Under the pieces are notes generated by a model. That model saw nothing but the letters and a program-made list of their open reading frames with translations. It made no database searches and was not told the DNA's origin. From positions 1-64,000 of the forward strand of contig CAIPAT010000107.1 in assembly GCA_903863035.1 (NCBI GenBank): a stretch of 64,000 nucleotides of DNA, written 5' to 3'. This document shows, piece by piece, positions 51,926-60,465 of this stretch; position 1 is the first letter of the stretch; every line of letters begins with the position of its first letter. Both the position numbers and the translations under genes were made by a program. The DNA comes from an uncultured Lentisphaeria bacterium. GTDB taxonomy: Bacteria; Verrucomicrobiota; Lentisphaeria; Victivallales; Victivallaceae.

Positions 51926-53037
51926 TGATGCGAGAATATCCGTTCCGGTGCGTAATAGAGCGCCACCCCAAGTTCATTGGCGCGCTTGATTACTTCGGCG
52001 TCACGAAGTGAACCGGCCGGACAGACAATTGCGGTTATACCGGCTTCCGCCGCGACTTCAACCGCATCCGCAAACGGAAAGAACCCGTCGCTGGACATGA
52101 CTGAATTCTTAATGGAATTATCGCCCTGATACTTCTGACGATATTTGGCGATGGCCTGTTCGACCGCCCCTACCCTGTCCTGTTCTCCTGTTCCGACAGA
52201 AATGGTTTGACCATTCTGAGCTATTACCACGCCATTCGATCTGACGCTTAAGTTTACATACCAGGCGAACAGCAAATCGGCAAGCTGTGCCGGAGTTGCG
52301 CTGTGTGCGGAAACTTGTTTTCCAACCTTGGCATTTTCGGACTCGGCGGATTTCAAATCGCTTACACTTCTGAGTGAGGTCGTGAGCGGAGCGGCAATAA
52401 TCAGCGAACCGTCGGCCAGGACTTTGATCGTGTTTGACTGCGCATCCCCCTGCCCTGTGAACTTTGGCAGACGGGATATATCGCCGCACTGAATAATGCG
52501 GATATGCCTGTTCAGTTTAAAGGTCTCGCCATCATTAAAAATATCAAGTACACCGGCTTCGTATGCCGGAGCTACAACACATTCCACAAAAGACCCCATG
52601 ATTTCTTTCGCCGTTGCAGTATCAACTACAGTATTAAATGCTACGGCGCTGCCGAAAGCGGCGCGGGCGTCAGCATCGCGAGCCTTGATGTAAACCTGGC
52701 GGATGTCTTCACCGCCGCACTGCACCGCCGCCCCGCTGGGATTGACATGTTTCATCACCGCACAGGCCGGCCGGTCGAAAAACTTAACAATGTTCAGTGC
52801 ATAGGAAATATCTTCCAGGTTGGTCTGGGAAAGGCCGCTTTTGCCATCTTTCAAAATCTGCATATCGCCAATAGGACAGACTGTATCCGCCGGCTTATAA
52901 TATGCCGCCGGCTGGTGCGGGTTGGTACCGTAGCGCAGATCCTGTACTTTTACATATTCTCTGCCGCCGATAACCGTTGTCGCCGGAAAATTGCCGACAT
53001 TTTTAGACAAATACGAATTTCTGTTAAGTTCCGCCAT
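51922..53037 (-). CDS. purH: AICAR formyltransferase, standalone
   Basis: A 371-residue protein equivalent to the C-terminal transformylase part of PurH, which adds the last carbon in IMP synthesis. It begins with about 25 residues, then D-L-R-Y-G-T-N-P-H-Q-P-A. The active-site Lys-His pair is in V-M-K-H-V-N-P-S-G (about 93-101), with A-F-G-S-A-V-A-F-N near 122, then G-E-Q-D-R-V-G-A-V and S-S-D-G-F-F-P-F-A-D-A-V. The N-terminal IMP cyclohydrolase (MGS) domain of bifunctional PurH is absent, so ring closure must be done by another gene. Start ATG has a weak GGAGA site 7 nt upstream. It is divergent from tmk. Confidence 0.9.
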   Translation of the reverse strand: MAELNRNSYLSKNVGNFPATTVIGGREYVKVQDLRYGTNPHQPAAYYKPADTVCPIGDMQILKDGKSGLSQTNLEDISYALNIVKFFDRPACAVMKHVNPSGAAVQCGGEDIRQVYIKARDADARAAFGSAVAFNTVVDTATAKEIMGSFVECVVAPAYEAGVLDIFNDGETFKLNRHIRIIQCGDISRLPKFTGQGDAQSNTIKVLADGSLIIAAPLTTSLRSVSDLKSAESENAKVGKQVSAHSATPAQLADLLFAWYVNLSVRSNGVVIAQNGQTISVGTGEQDRVGAVEQAIAKYRQKYQGDNSIKNSVMSSDGFFPFADAVEVAAEAGITAIVCPAGSLRDAEVIKRANELGVALYYAPERIFSHH

Positions 53038-53214
53038 TTATGGTCTCCATATCTTTAAATGTTATATTTATTTAAAATTTTTGACAAATTAAAAAGTACA
53101 ACGTTTTGCGAAGTTAGCAAACTGCGCTATTGTGTAAAAATGAAATTTCTGAGTCTCATTTAAAACTCTATATTATTTTAAAGGTTCAAGGAAAAAATTT
53201 CCTTATATATTATT

Positions 53215-53862
53215 ATGGCTGTAAAAGGGCTTTTTATCACATTTGAAGGACCGGAAGGCGCCGGCAAGACGACTCAACTCAAAATGCTCCGCCAATATTT
53301 ATCCGGGCTCGGCCTGGAATGCGTCGTCACCCGCGAACCTGGCGGCACTCCGATTGCCGAGCAACTCCGGGAACTGGTTAAACATCATTCCGGCGTGGAA
53401 CCGGTTTTTGCGGAAACAGAACTGCTGCTGTTTGTGGCCAGCCGTGCCCAGCACGTCCGTTTCCTGATTGAACCGGCGGTAGCACGCGGGGCCGTCGTGC
53501 TTTGTGACCGGTTTGCCGATTCCACCACCGCTTATCAGGGTTACGCCCGGCAATTGGATATGGATTTTATTCGCAGTTTGAATAAGTACGCGATTGGAAA
53601 CTGTACCCCGGATATGACAATATTGCTGGATCTTCCGCCTGAAGATGGTTTCAAACGCACCGCAACCCGCACGGAAACTGCTGGACGGCATGACCGCATT
53701 GAAGCTGAAGCAATAAATTTCCATCACCTGGTAAGGCAGGGGTTTCTGGAAATCGCCAGAAACGAACCGCAGAGGGTGAAAGTTGTTTCCGCCCTCGCCG
53801 CCGCAGAAGACATTCATCACCAAATTGTGGAGCTGATTAAAAATGCTTTTGGCCCGCTATGA
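53215..53862 (+). CDS. tmk: Thymidylate kinase
   Basis: A 215-residue P-loop kinase that phosphorylates dTMP. P-loop: F-E-G-P-E-G-A-G-K-T-T-Q-L (about 10-22). The DR[YF]-like motif is C-D-R-F-A-D-S-T-T-A-Y-Q-G (about 99-111), and T-R-E-P-G-G-T-P-I-A (about 41-50) binds the nucleotide. Length is normal. No Shine-Dalgarno sequence is visible before ATG 53215. Its 3' end overlaps holB by 20 nt, the widespread tmk-holB pairing. Confidence 0.96.
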   Translation: MAVKGLFITFEGPEGAGKTTQLKMLRQYLSGLGLECVVTREPGGTPIAEQLRELVKHHSGVEPVFAETELLLFVASRAQHVRFLIEPAVARGAVVLCDRFADSTTAYQGYARQLDMDFIRSLNKYAIGNCTPDMTILLDLPPEDGFKRTATRTETAGRHDRIEAEAINFHHLVRQGFLEIARNEPQRVKVVSALAAAEDIHHQIVELIKNAFGPL

Positions 53863-54895
53863 ACAAGAATTCCCCGAGGTTATAGCCTGCTTGAAGCGAG
53901 CTCGTGCTTCAAACAGGATGGCGCATGCTTATCTGCTGCACGGCGATTCACCGGAACTCCGGCGCAATTTTTCGCTGGTGCTCAGCCAGATCGCGATTTG
54001 TCCGAACTGCTCAACTGACGGCACTCCGTGCGGAACCTGCCGCGTCTGCCGCCATCTGGAGAGCGGCATTTATGCGGAATTCTATGAACTGATGCCCACC
54101 GGCAAGACATGGCAGATTCAAGTTGGCGAACGCAGAAACCCGGAACCCAATACCGTCCGCTGGTTTGAAAGCCAGTTTTATTTAACCAGCACCTCGGAAG
54201 CCAGTAAAAAAGTCGGCGTGATCTATGATGCTGACCGGATGAATACCGAGTCGCAGAACGCTTTTCTGAAAACGCTGGAGGAACCGCCGTCCGACTCTTT
54301 TTTCATTCTGGCAACCGGCAATCCCTCCGCCTTGCTGCCGACCACCCGTTCCCGCTGTCAAACCCTGATCCTGCTGGAAAACCGTTGTCTTTTTGAGTTT
54401 GAAAAAAGCAAAGAGCTGTTCGCCATACTTTACGATTTGCAATTTAAGGCCGCCAATAATATTACCGCCGCCGGCAAGTGTGCCGAAAACATCATCAACA
54501 TTGCGCAGCATTTGCAGGACATTGCTGAATCGACGGCGGAAAAACAATGGAAAGAGCGCCTGACCCAGGCCGAAGAACTTGAAAGTCCGATCAAAAAGCG
54601 CATTGAAAAGCAATTTGAATCAGCCGTGGCAGGCGAGTATATCAAAATCAGGAATTACTTCACCGGGGCGATTCATACATGGTTTGCCCAGGTATATCAG
54701 TTGAGCTGCGGAGTTCAGTTTGACAAACTCGCCAATCCGGAAATCTTCGACGGCATGCAACTGCCGGAGAAAATTGCTGAAAAGCGCGCCTGTCACGCAC
54801 TGACGGAAGCCGATCAACTGCTTTACAATCTGCTGTTCAATGTCAGCGAAGAACTGGCTTTTCGCTCTTTCTGTCTGAATGTAGCAGTAAAGTAA
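53843..54895 (+). CDS. holB: DNA polymerase III delta' subunit
   Basis: A 350-residue clamp-loader subunit. It has A-Y-L-L-H-G-D-S-P near 29, a Cys4 zinc module (C-P-N-C, then C-G-T-C-R-V-C, about 51-69), V-G-V-I-Y-D-A-D-R-M near 121, and the SRC motif T-R-S-R-C-Q-T-L near 172. The Walker A lysine region is replaced (D-S-P-E-L-R-R-N), as is usual for delta', which does not bind ATP. The family C-terminus is present. It overlaps tmk and is surely co-expressed. Confidence 0.92.
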   Translation: MLLARYEQEFPEVIACLKRARASNRMAHAYLLHGDSPELRRNFSLVLSQIAICPNCSTDGTPCGTCRVCRHLESGIYAEFYELMPTGKTWQIQVGERRNPEPNTVRWFESQFYLTSTSEASKKVGVIYDADRMNTESQNAFLKTLEEPPSDSFFILATGNPSALLPTTRSRCQTLILLENRCLFEFEKSKELFAILYDLQFKAANNITAAGKCAENIINIAQHLQDIAESTAEKQWKERLTQAEELESPIKKRIEKQFESAVAGEYIKIRNYFTGAIHTWFAQVYQLSCGVQFDKLANPEIFDGMQLPEKIAEKRACHALTEADQLLYNLLFNVSEELAFRSFCLNVAVK

Positions 54896-54968
54896 CCGCA
54901 GCAGTATTGAAATAACTTGAGTTCAGGTATAGATTAGAGTGAATTATTTCGGAGATATAATACATAGA

Positions 54969-56030
54969 ATGAGATTTTTAATTAGCCGTAGTTTGCTGAT
55001 AATGTTCCTGTTTGCCGCCGGCGCGGTGATTCTCTGTTCCTGTATGAACGGTAAAAGTGAAAATAAAATATCCGCCCTGCCCCCGATAACCGCGGAAATG
55101 AGAACCAAAGCAGCAGAGATTAAGAAAACGCTGTTTCCTGCATGCCGGGAATTCGGAGTATTCATTACTTTAAATACGATTGAACTATACGACCAGGAGC
55201 CTGAAGCTCTCGGGGAAAGACTCTCACTGCTTGGCGTAACAGATACATATTTTGATTTTGATATTAACTTGCTGAAAAAATCAGATTTCACAAAAAAATT
55301 GCATAAGCTTGTAAATGAATTAAGAAAACGCAATATTCGATGCAGTCCGGTTATCGGCGACGAACCGCTGTATCATCCCGACCACAAGCGAGACGGTACT
55401 GCCGCAATCAAAAACACGATCAGCGAGATAAAAAGTTTTAACCGCTGGGTTTCTGCGGAGCATGAATTTACCGGAATTGCTCCAGTTATCAATCCGCACC
55501 GCGTAAACTCCGGTAACATCAATATCAAAAACGGCATGATTTATTCCTGGAGCGAAAACACCTACGGCAAAAATGGTGAAAACGACATGATAATGAAGCA
55601 TGCATTTGATGTTCTGGCAGATATCCATAATGCGGCGGAGCCGTTGCCGCTGTCAATAATCATTGATCATTATTATCATGGACGGGCAGTGAAAGGCGAT
55701 CTGTCGTGCGGCAACATCAACGACTTTCTGAAGTATGGCAATCATATCATTTTGACTTCTTACGCGAAGTATTCGAATGAGATCAAAGTGCTGGTGCTGA
55801 ATGTACTTAAAGATTGTAAAAAAGACGACAGCGTGATTCTGTGTCTGCGCACCGCCCGGACAATATACGGAGATGATTCCGAATCGGTATCTTTCACCCG
55901 GAAAAAATGGAAACAGTTTATCAGCGATTTAAACACGCTGGTGCAAACTACCTCAAAGTATAAATCTTTCCATGGTATTGTGTTCCGTGAATTTGACGGA
56001 TTGGAACTGCAATGGGAAAAAGTTGAATGA
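54969..56030 (+). CDS. Predicted lipoprotein of unknown function
   Basis: A 353-residue protein with a signal sequence (L-L-I-M-F-L-F-A-A-G-A-V-I-L-C-S-C) ending in a plausible lipobox Cys at about residue 25. The rest alternates strand and helix in the manner of a TIM-barrel: V-F-I-T-L-N-T near 60, T-D-T-Y-F-D-F-D near 86, then P-L-S-I-I-I-D-H-Y-Y-H near 230 and G-I-V-F-R-E-F-D-G-L near 340. That resembles exported sugar-related or glycosyl-hydrolase-like proteins, but I recognise no family. ATG 54969 is preferred over GTG 54939, since the longer form places ten residues before the signal; both ribosome binding sites are poor. It follows holB by 73 bp. Confidence 0.65.
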   Translation: MRFLISRSLLIMFLFAAGAVILCSCMNGKSENKISALPPITAEMRTKAAEIKKTLFPACREFGVFITLNTIELYDQEPEALGERLSLLGVTDTYFDFDINLLKKSDFTKKLHKLVNELRKRNIRCSPVIGDEPLYHPDHKRDGTAAIKNTISEIKSFNRWVSAEHEFTGIAPVINPHRVNSGNINIKNGMIYSWSENTYGKNGENDMIMKHAFDVLADIHNAAEPLPLSIIIDHYYHGRAVKGDLSCGNINDFLKYGNHIILTSYAKYSNEIKVLVLNVLKDCKKDDSVILCLRTARTIYGDDSESVSFTRKKWKQFISDLNTLVQTTSKYKSFHGIVFREFDGLELQWEKVE

Positions 56031-56077
56031 GTATATCAAGATCAAGGATACTGAAATAGAATTCGGGAGGAAAGAAT

Positions 56078-56524
56078 ATGCGTTGTCCGGAATGTCATTG
56101 TCTTGACGATAAAGTCGTGGATTCCCGTTCAGTAAAGGAAGGTGACGGGGTAAGACGGCGGCGGGAATGTCTGAGCTGCAGTCATCGTTTCACAACCTAC
56201 GAAGGCATTATCCAGGCAGAATTGAAAGTCATCAAACGCAACTCCATCCGCGAAGAGTTTGACCGGGAAAAGTTGCGCCAGGGGATTGAAAATGCTTGTT
56301 ATAAACGGCCGGTAGATCCAGATGAAATAGACCGTATAGTCGAAGAAGTCTATAACTCACTGCAGCGTGATTTCGATAAAGAAGTGCCCAGCCTGGAAGT
56401 CGGCAAGCGCGTCATGGAGGCGCTGAAGCAGGTTGACCAGGTCGCCTATGTGCGTTTTGCCTCGGTTTACCGTAAATTTAAAGATGTGGAAGAATTCATC
56501 GAAGAAATCAGAGCGCTGAAATAA
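56078..56524 (+). CDS. nrdR: Transcriptional repressor NrdR
   Basis: A 148-residue zinc-ribbon/ATP-cone repressor of ribonucleotide reductase genes. The ribbon is M-R-C-P-E-C-H near 1-7 with the second pair C-L-S-C near 31-34, then H-R-F-T-T-Y-E. The ATP-cone (about 49-139) includes V-I-K-R-N-S-I-R-E-E-F-D-R-E-K-L and V-A-Y-V-R-F-A-S-V-Y-R. Length is standard. GGGAGG sits 9 nt upstream. Its stop overlaps by one base with the ATG of a second ATP-cone protein, so both are translated from one message. Confidence 0.97.
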   Translation: MRCPECHCLDDKVVDSRSVKEGDGVRRRRECLSCSHRFTTYEGIIQAELKVIKRNSIREEFDREKLRQGIENACYKRPVDPDEIDRIVEEVYNSLQRDFDKEVPSLEVGKRVMEALKQVDQVAYVRFASVYRKFKDVEEFIEEIRALK

Positions 56525-57501
56525 TGATTAAACTTGCAGATAATTCAATAATGCTGATTGGCCCGGACGGCATACTCAGTGCTTTCGAATCTGACAGCCT
56601 CCAGTCAAAAATAATTCGTTCATTCATGCTTGCCGGTGTCCGCGATATCTGGCTTGCCGAAGATATCACACTGGCCGTCGAATACGCACTGGAACAAGAC
56701 AGCCGGGAAGATAAAATTTTTGCGGTATCCGAGATCAACTCCACTGTAATCAAAATTCTGGAAGACAGCGGGTTTCCGGAAGCGGCTGAAAGTTACCGGC
56801 GCGGCAACCCAAGCACGGAAATTACTTTGAACGCGGAAATCGCTACTGTCGCCGGGCTTATCAACCGGCATCTTGGATTGAATGGTAAATCACTCGACAC
56901 GCTGGTGTCCAAAGTCGTCCAGGCCGCGGTAAAATTGAACATCAGTGTTGCATCGCCGGCCTTATACATTGAACTGGCTAAACATTTCAAATCCGAATTC
57001 ATGCCGGCTGACAGACTGCCGCTGCCGCAAGTAATAATATCCAAATCACAGAAAGCGGCCTCTCCGTGGGTGGTTTCCTTAAAAGACCTCACCGATAAGA
57101 TGTCATCGCAAAGCCGTTCGCTTGTTCATTACAAGATCATCTCGCTGTCCGGCGTAAGCCGCCTGTTTCCGGCAGTCAAGGTAATTTTCAGAATATCCGG
57201 ACTGGTTGAGATGCATAATATGGAATCGCCATTGACAGAAATGACCATGGTTCCGCATTTTCACAGCATCGCGCAAGCGCTGAACGAGTCAATTTCGGCG
57301 ACACAGGCCATATTCCGCGCAAAAGGCGAATCACTGCCGGAGAAAGGATTGCCTGTAATCATGACGGTTCCTGACATGTCATCCTTCGCGCAAAATAATC
57401 TCGAGGCAAGCTGGCCGCAAGCATCCGCCGACTGTCGCGAAATGCTCTCTTATCTGGAAAAAATGGTTAATACCCAGGTGTTCAAAATAAAAATGGCATA
57501 A
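56524..57501 (+). CDS. ATP-cone-containing protein of unknown function
   Basis: A 325-residue soluble protein. Residues about 14-95 look like an ATP-cone: F-E-S-D-S-L-Q-S-K-I-I-R-S-F-M-L-A-G near 20-37, D-I-T-L-A-V-E-Y-A-L near 46-55 and S-E-I-N-S-T-V-I-K-I-L near 69-79. The other 230 residues, including P-L-P-Q-V-I-I-S-K-S and F-H-S-I-A-Q-A-L-N, match no family I know. Catalytic features of ribonucleotide reductase (glycyl radical loop, active-site cysteines) are absent. Its start overlaps the nrdR stop by one base. A nucleotide-sensing partner or regulator of NrdR is a reasonable guess. Confidence 0.75.
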   Translation: MIKLADNSIMLIGPDGILSAFESDSLQSKIIRSFMLAGVRDIWLAEDITLAVEYALEQDSREDKIFAVSEINSTVIKILEDSGFPEAAESYRRGNPSTEITLNAEIATVAGLINRHLGLNGKSLDTLVSKVVQAAVKLNISVASPALYIELAKHFKSEFMPADRLPLPQVIISKSQKAASPWVVSLKDLTDKMSSQSRSLVHYKIISLSGVSRLFPAVKVIFRISGLVEMHNMESPLTEMTMVPHFHSIAQALNESISATQAIFRAKGESLPEKGLPVIMTVPDMSSFAQNNLEASWPQASADCREMLSYLEKMVNTQVFKIKMA

Positions 57502-57513
57502 CGGAATATAGTC

Positions 57514-58005
57514 ATGTCAATCAGCGCGAATAAGATTATTGAAAAACTTAATCTTCAACCATTGACGGTGGAAGGCGGCTTTTTTTACGAAACCTACAGG
57601 TCAGACGTCATGCTTCCTGACGGGAAACATTCCTGCGGAACATGCATCTATTACCTGCTGAAAAGTAATGATTGTTCCAACTGGCATAAAGTTTCCGGCG
57701 ATGAAATATGGCTTTACCATACAGGTATTCCCGCAATTCAACTGCTGCTTTTTCCTGACGGTTCCTGGACTGAGCGGATGATCGGACCGGATATTATTGA
57801 CGGTCAGGTTCCGCAAAGTCTGATTCCCGCCGGGACATGGCAGGCGGCGGTGCTGGTTTCCAGAAAACTGGCAGACTGGGGTTTGTTCGGTGCAGCGGTA
57901 TTTCCATCGTTTGAATACGCCGATTTCACTGTCAGCAACGGAATGGAACTGTCCAAACTGTATCCTGAAGCCGTCGGCCGGATGAAAAAGCTTGGTCTAG
58001 GCTGA
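57514..58005 (+). CDS. Cupin family protein (DUF985 / Cupin_5)
   Basis: A 163-residue single-domain cupin of the DUF985 type. It starts I-I-E-K-L-N-L-Q-P-L, then V-E-G-G-F-F-Y-E-T-Y-R-S near 20-31, T-C-I-Y-Y-L-L near 44, W-H-K-V-S-G-D-E-I-W-L-Y-H near 56-68 with the cupin His and Glu, and V-P-Q-S-L-I-P-A-G-T-W-Q-A near 102-114. The family's reaction is not established, but sugar- or nucleotide-binding has been proposed. It is 12 bp after the ATP-cone gene, so it likely belongs to the nrdR unit. The hairpin repeat 58011-58051 follows directly. Confidence 0.88.
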   Translation: MSISANKIIEKLNLQPLTVEGGFFYETYRSDVMLPDGKHSCGTCIYYLLKSNDCSNWHKVSGDEIWLYHTGIPAIQLLLFPDGSWTERMIGPDIIDGQVPQSLIPAGTWQAAVLVSRKLADWGLFGAAVFPSFEYADFTVSNGMELSKLYPEAVGRMKKLGLG

Positions 58006-58010
58006 TCAAG

Positions 58011-58051
58011 GCTTAGGAGCCGTCAAGTTTATTTCTTGACAGCTCCTAAGC
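58011..58051. repeat. Short hairpin, collapsed copy of the element at 3821-3987
   Basis: A near-perfect hairpin (G-C-TTAGGAGC ... GCTCCTAA-G-C) with a 13-nt inner region. On the opposite strand it equals the left 26 bases of the 3821-3987 element joined straight to that element's right end, so the inner part (about 3849-3977) is missing. The stop codon of the convergent mscS gene (58046-58048) lies within it. It may act as a terminator here. Confidence 0.75.
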
Positions 58052-60325
58052 AAGCGTCACGCTGTTTTCTTTAAACTGCCGCTCTATTTCTTCACGTATC
58101 TTGCTTTCAGAGTCAGTGTTCCTTCTCAGGTCCTTGAACCATAGTCTAAGGCATAAATCCAATTTACTGGATCCAATATCCATGAACAGTACGCGCGGCG
58201 GCGGATGCACCAGCACATTATTGTCATTTGTAGCTATTTCCAATAACAGACGTTTAACTTTCGCGATGTCTGAATCATGTGTCACCCCTACCCTGATATC
58301 GCGTCGTATGACGTTGCCAGTCAATGTCCAGTTCCTGAAGTTTTTCGAAACCACAACCGAGTTCGGCAGGTTGATAATAGCGTCATCAAAAGTCTTGATC
58401 ACTGTTGAACGGATACTGACTTTCTGAACGATCCCCCAGGTGCCGTCAAACTCAATCGTATCACCGGGACGCACCGACTTTCCGGCCAGCAGAACAATGC
58501 CGCAGATAAAGTTTTCAATAATGTCCCGCAACCCGAAACCAAGTCCCATACTCATCCCGCCCAGTACCACCAGAACAGAGTTGGGGGGGACGCGCAAAAG
58601 CATCAATACAAAAACAATATAAATAATCCAGGCCACATAAGTACCCAGTGTCAGGAACGAGGCCAGCAAGCCGGAATCAGCATTTTCCGAATAAAACAGC
58701 CTGATTACATTTTTTATGGTTGAGAGGATAAAAAATAATATCAGCGCGGCAACCAGACTGCAGAAAATAGCCCATACACTGACCTGGACAAATGCCACGC
58801 CAGGACACAAGTTTGATTCCATAAAACTTTCGAGCAGATTTTGCACATTAAATTGTATAGCAGTCCAATAAATCAGCCCGCCGAGGATGAACAGCCATTT
58901 CATCGGGATCAAGATCATGAATATGAAAGACGCCGCAATTTTCTGCGAAGTGGTTTCAGGCTTAAATCTGGCCGCCAGCGCGGTAAGTGAAATTCCCGCC
59001 TGAATGCCGATCGCCGCCAGGAACCAGACCATGGTCACAGTTATTGACATAAAGGCATAACCATAAGCAGCCATGACAGCCCCCCCCAGGGTAGTCACTA
59101 CAGTAAAAAATCCAAGCAGGCGGTCAAGAGCTGGCAATTTATGTTTAAACATATAATAGGCGGTTACAATAGCAACAGGAATATTAACCACGGTCCAAAT
59201 GACAATCAACGGACGGTAAGTCACAACCAGCGTAAAAAGCAGACTGCCGAAAACATACAGTATCAACAGCGGCAGATAGAGTTTGAATACTCCTTTATAC
59301 ATTTCGGGTTTGAGCCGTATTTTCAGGGTGAAGAGCAGAAATGACAAGCTGACAAAAATTACTGCAATCCGGCAGAAAAAGCTGTATTCAACCACGTTTG
59401 TCCAGAAATAAGTGCCAAACATCAGCAATCCGATTCCAAGCAGGATCCATCCTTGTTTTAAAATCGTAATCTCGCCGTGGTTTACCGGGATCATTTTAAA
59501 TTTTTGCAGTTTTTTGTAAAGCAAACGTCCAAACAGCATAAACAACGCTCCGCCGATGACCGCCAGCGCGATAAACTTCAACCAGAAATCATATTCATCC
59601 GGTATTTGTATCGCCAGATTTAACGGAATATCTCTCAACCAGATATAAAATTGAAGTTTAAGCACCACAAAACAATTGATAATATCCGATTGAGGACTGA
59701 ACAGCATTTTCTTTAAAACAGCATCATTGCGTTTTTTTCCGGATTCCATTACGACGGCAATCTTCTCACGTATCTTTTCTGCAATCTTGACCTGGACATC
59801 CACCATTTGAGCGATTGTACGAAGTTCTGTATTAAATTGAGCCATTTTCTTCAGAGTGCCTGTCCTTGCCACCAATTGTTCGGCAGTGAAATATTGCGGA
59901 TTGGCCTGTTCAAGCGCCACACTCAATTCGTCATAACGGTCTATTTCTGATTTCAGATTATCTCTGCCTTGTTTGATACGGGAAAGTCTTGCTTCAAAAA
60001 GGGCATTCAAATCAAGGATTTGCTTGTTATATACCGAAATAGAAATTCCGAGAATTGCATTATCAGGCTGGGCCCACAGCAGAAAATTCAATTCACTGAT
60101 ACGCTTTTCCGCGTCCTGGCATATTCTGGAAAAGACAGCAAGCCTGGCTTCGGCATTCTCTCTGTATTTAACCAGATCTTCATTGGCGTTATTAATCAAT
60201 GCTTGATGTATTTCACCAATCATCGTTGACCAGTTCTCGCGACTGTCCGTCAATACTGAATTACTCGCATGCAGCGGCAGCGCATGGAAAACTAAAAACA
60301 ACAGCAGCAGAAAGAAAACTCTCAT
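58046..60325 (-). CDS. MscS-family mechanosensitive channel (copy 1)
   Basis: A 759-residue channel of the large (MscK/YbdG-like) type: signal peptide (M-R-V-F-F-L-L-L-L-F-L-V-F-H-A-L-P-L-H-A), a periplasmic helical region (about 30-225), about ten hydrophobic segments (about 245-590) and the MscS core. The core has V-V-L-G-G-M-S-M-G-L-G-F-G-L-R-D-I-I-E near 588-606, the lipid-facing R-P-G-D-T-I-E-F and the beta domain (N-L-P-N-S-V-V-V-S-K). It releases solutes under osmotic shock. Its ATG follows C-C-G-G-A-G. The stop lies inside the hairpin repeat. It is a tandem duplicate of the gene at 60466-62745, most similar through the MscS core. Confidence 0.92.
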   Translation of the reverse strand: MRVFFLLLLFLVFHALPLHASNSVLTDSRENWSTMIGEIHQALINNANEDLVKYRENAEARLAVFSRICQDAEKRISELNFLLWAQPDNAILGISISVYNKQILDLNALFEARLSRIKQGRDNLKSEIDRYDELSVALEQANPQYFTAEQLVARTGTLKKMAQFNTELRTIAQMVDVQVKIAEKIREKIAVVMESGKKRNDAVLKKMLFSPQSDIINCFVVLKLQFYIWLRDIPLNLAIQIPDEYDFWLKFIALAVIGGALFMLFGRLLYKKLQKFKMIPVNHGEITILKQGWILLGIGLLMFGTYFWTNVVEYSFFCRIAVIFVSLSFLLFTLKIRLKPEMYKGVFKLYLPLLILYVFGSLLFTLVVTYRPLIVIWTVVNIPVAIVTAYYMFKHKLPALDRLLGFFTVVTTLGGAVMAAYGYAFMSITVTMVWFLAAIGIQAGISLTALAARFKPETTSQKIAASFIFMILIPMKWLFILGGLIYWTAIQFNVQNLLESFMESNLCPGVAFVQVSVWAIFCSLVAALILFFILSTIKNVIRLFYSENADSGLLASFLTLGTYVAWIIYIVFVLMLLRVPPNSVLVVLGGMSMGLGFGLRDIIENFICGIVLLAGKSVRPGDTIEFDGTWGIVQKVSIRSTVIKTFDDAIINLPNSVVVSKNFRNWTLTGNVIRRDIRVGVTHDSDIAKVKRLLLEIATNDNNVLVHPPPRVLFMDIGSSKLDLCLRLWFKDLRRNTDSESKIREEIERQFKENSVTLA

Positions 60326-60360
60326 AATATCTCCGGTTATAATCCATTTAATATGTCAAC

Positions 60361-60445
60361 AATAAACTGAAGCTATTTGTACTATAATTCAAATATTTAT
60401 TGCTAAGATTTACGAAATAGCCGACTGGTCTACTCCAGCCGGCTA
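60361..60445 (-). pseudogene. Carry-over of the prmA 3' end between the duplicated channel genes, forming a hairpin
   Basis: Plus-strand bases 60361-60434 align closely with 62796-62868, which is the gap after prmA together with prmA's last codons. On the minus strand the copy still reads T-S-x-L-F-R-K-S-stop, as prmA does. Bases 60418-60428 and 60435-60445 also form a stem (TAGCCGACTGG/CCAGCCGGCTA, one mismatch) that may now terminate the upstream channel gene. The scar shows the tandem duplication unit extended from prmA into mscS. Confidence 0.75.
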
Positions 60446-60465
60446 TTAACTGACAACCATCGCGA

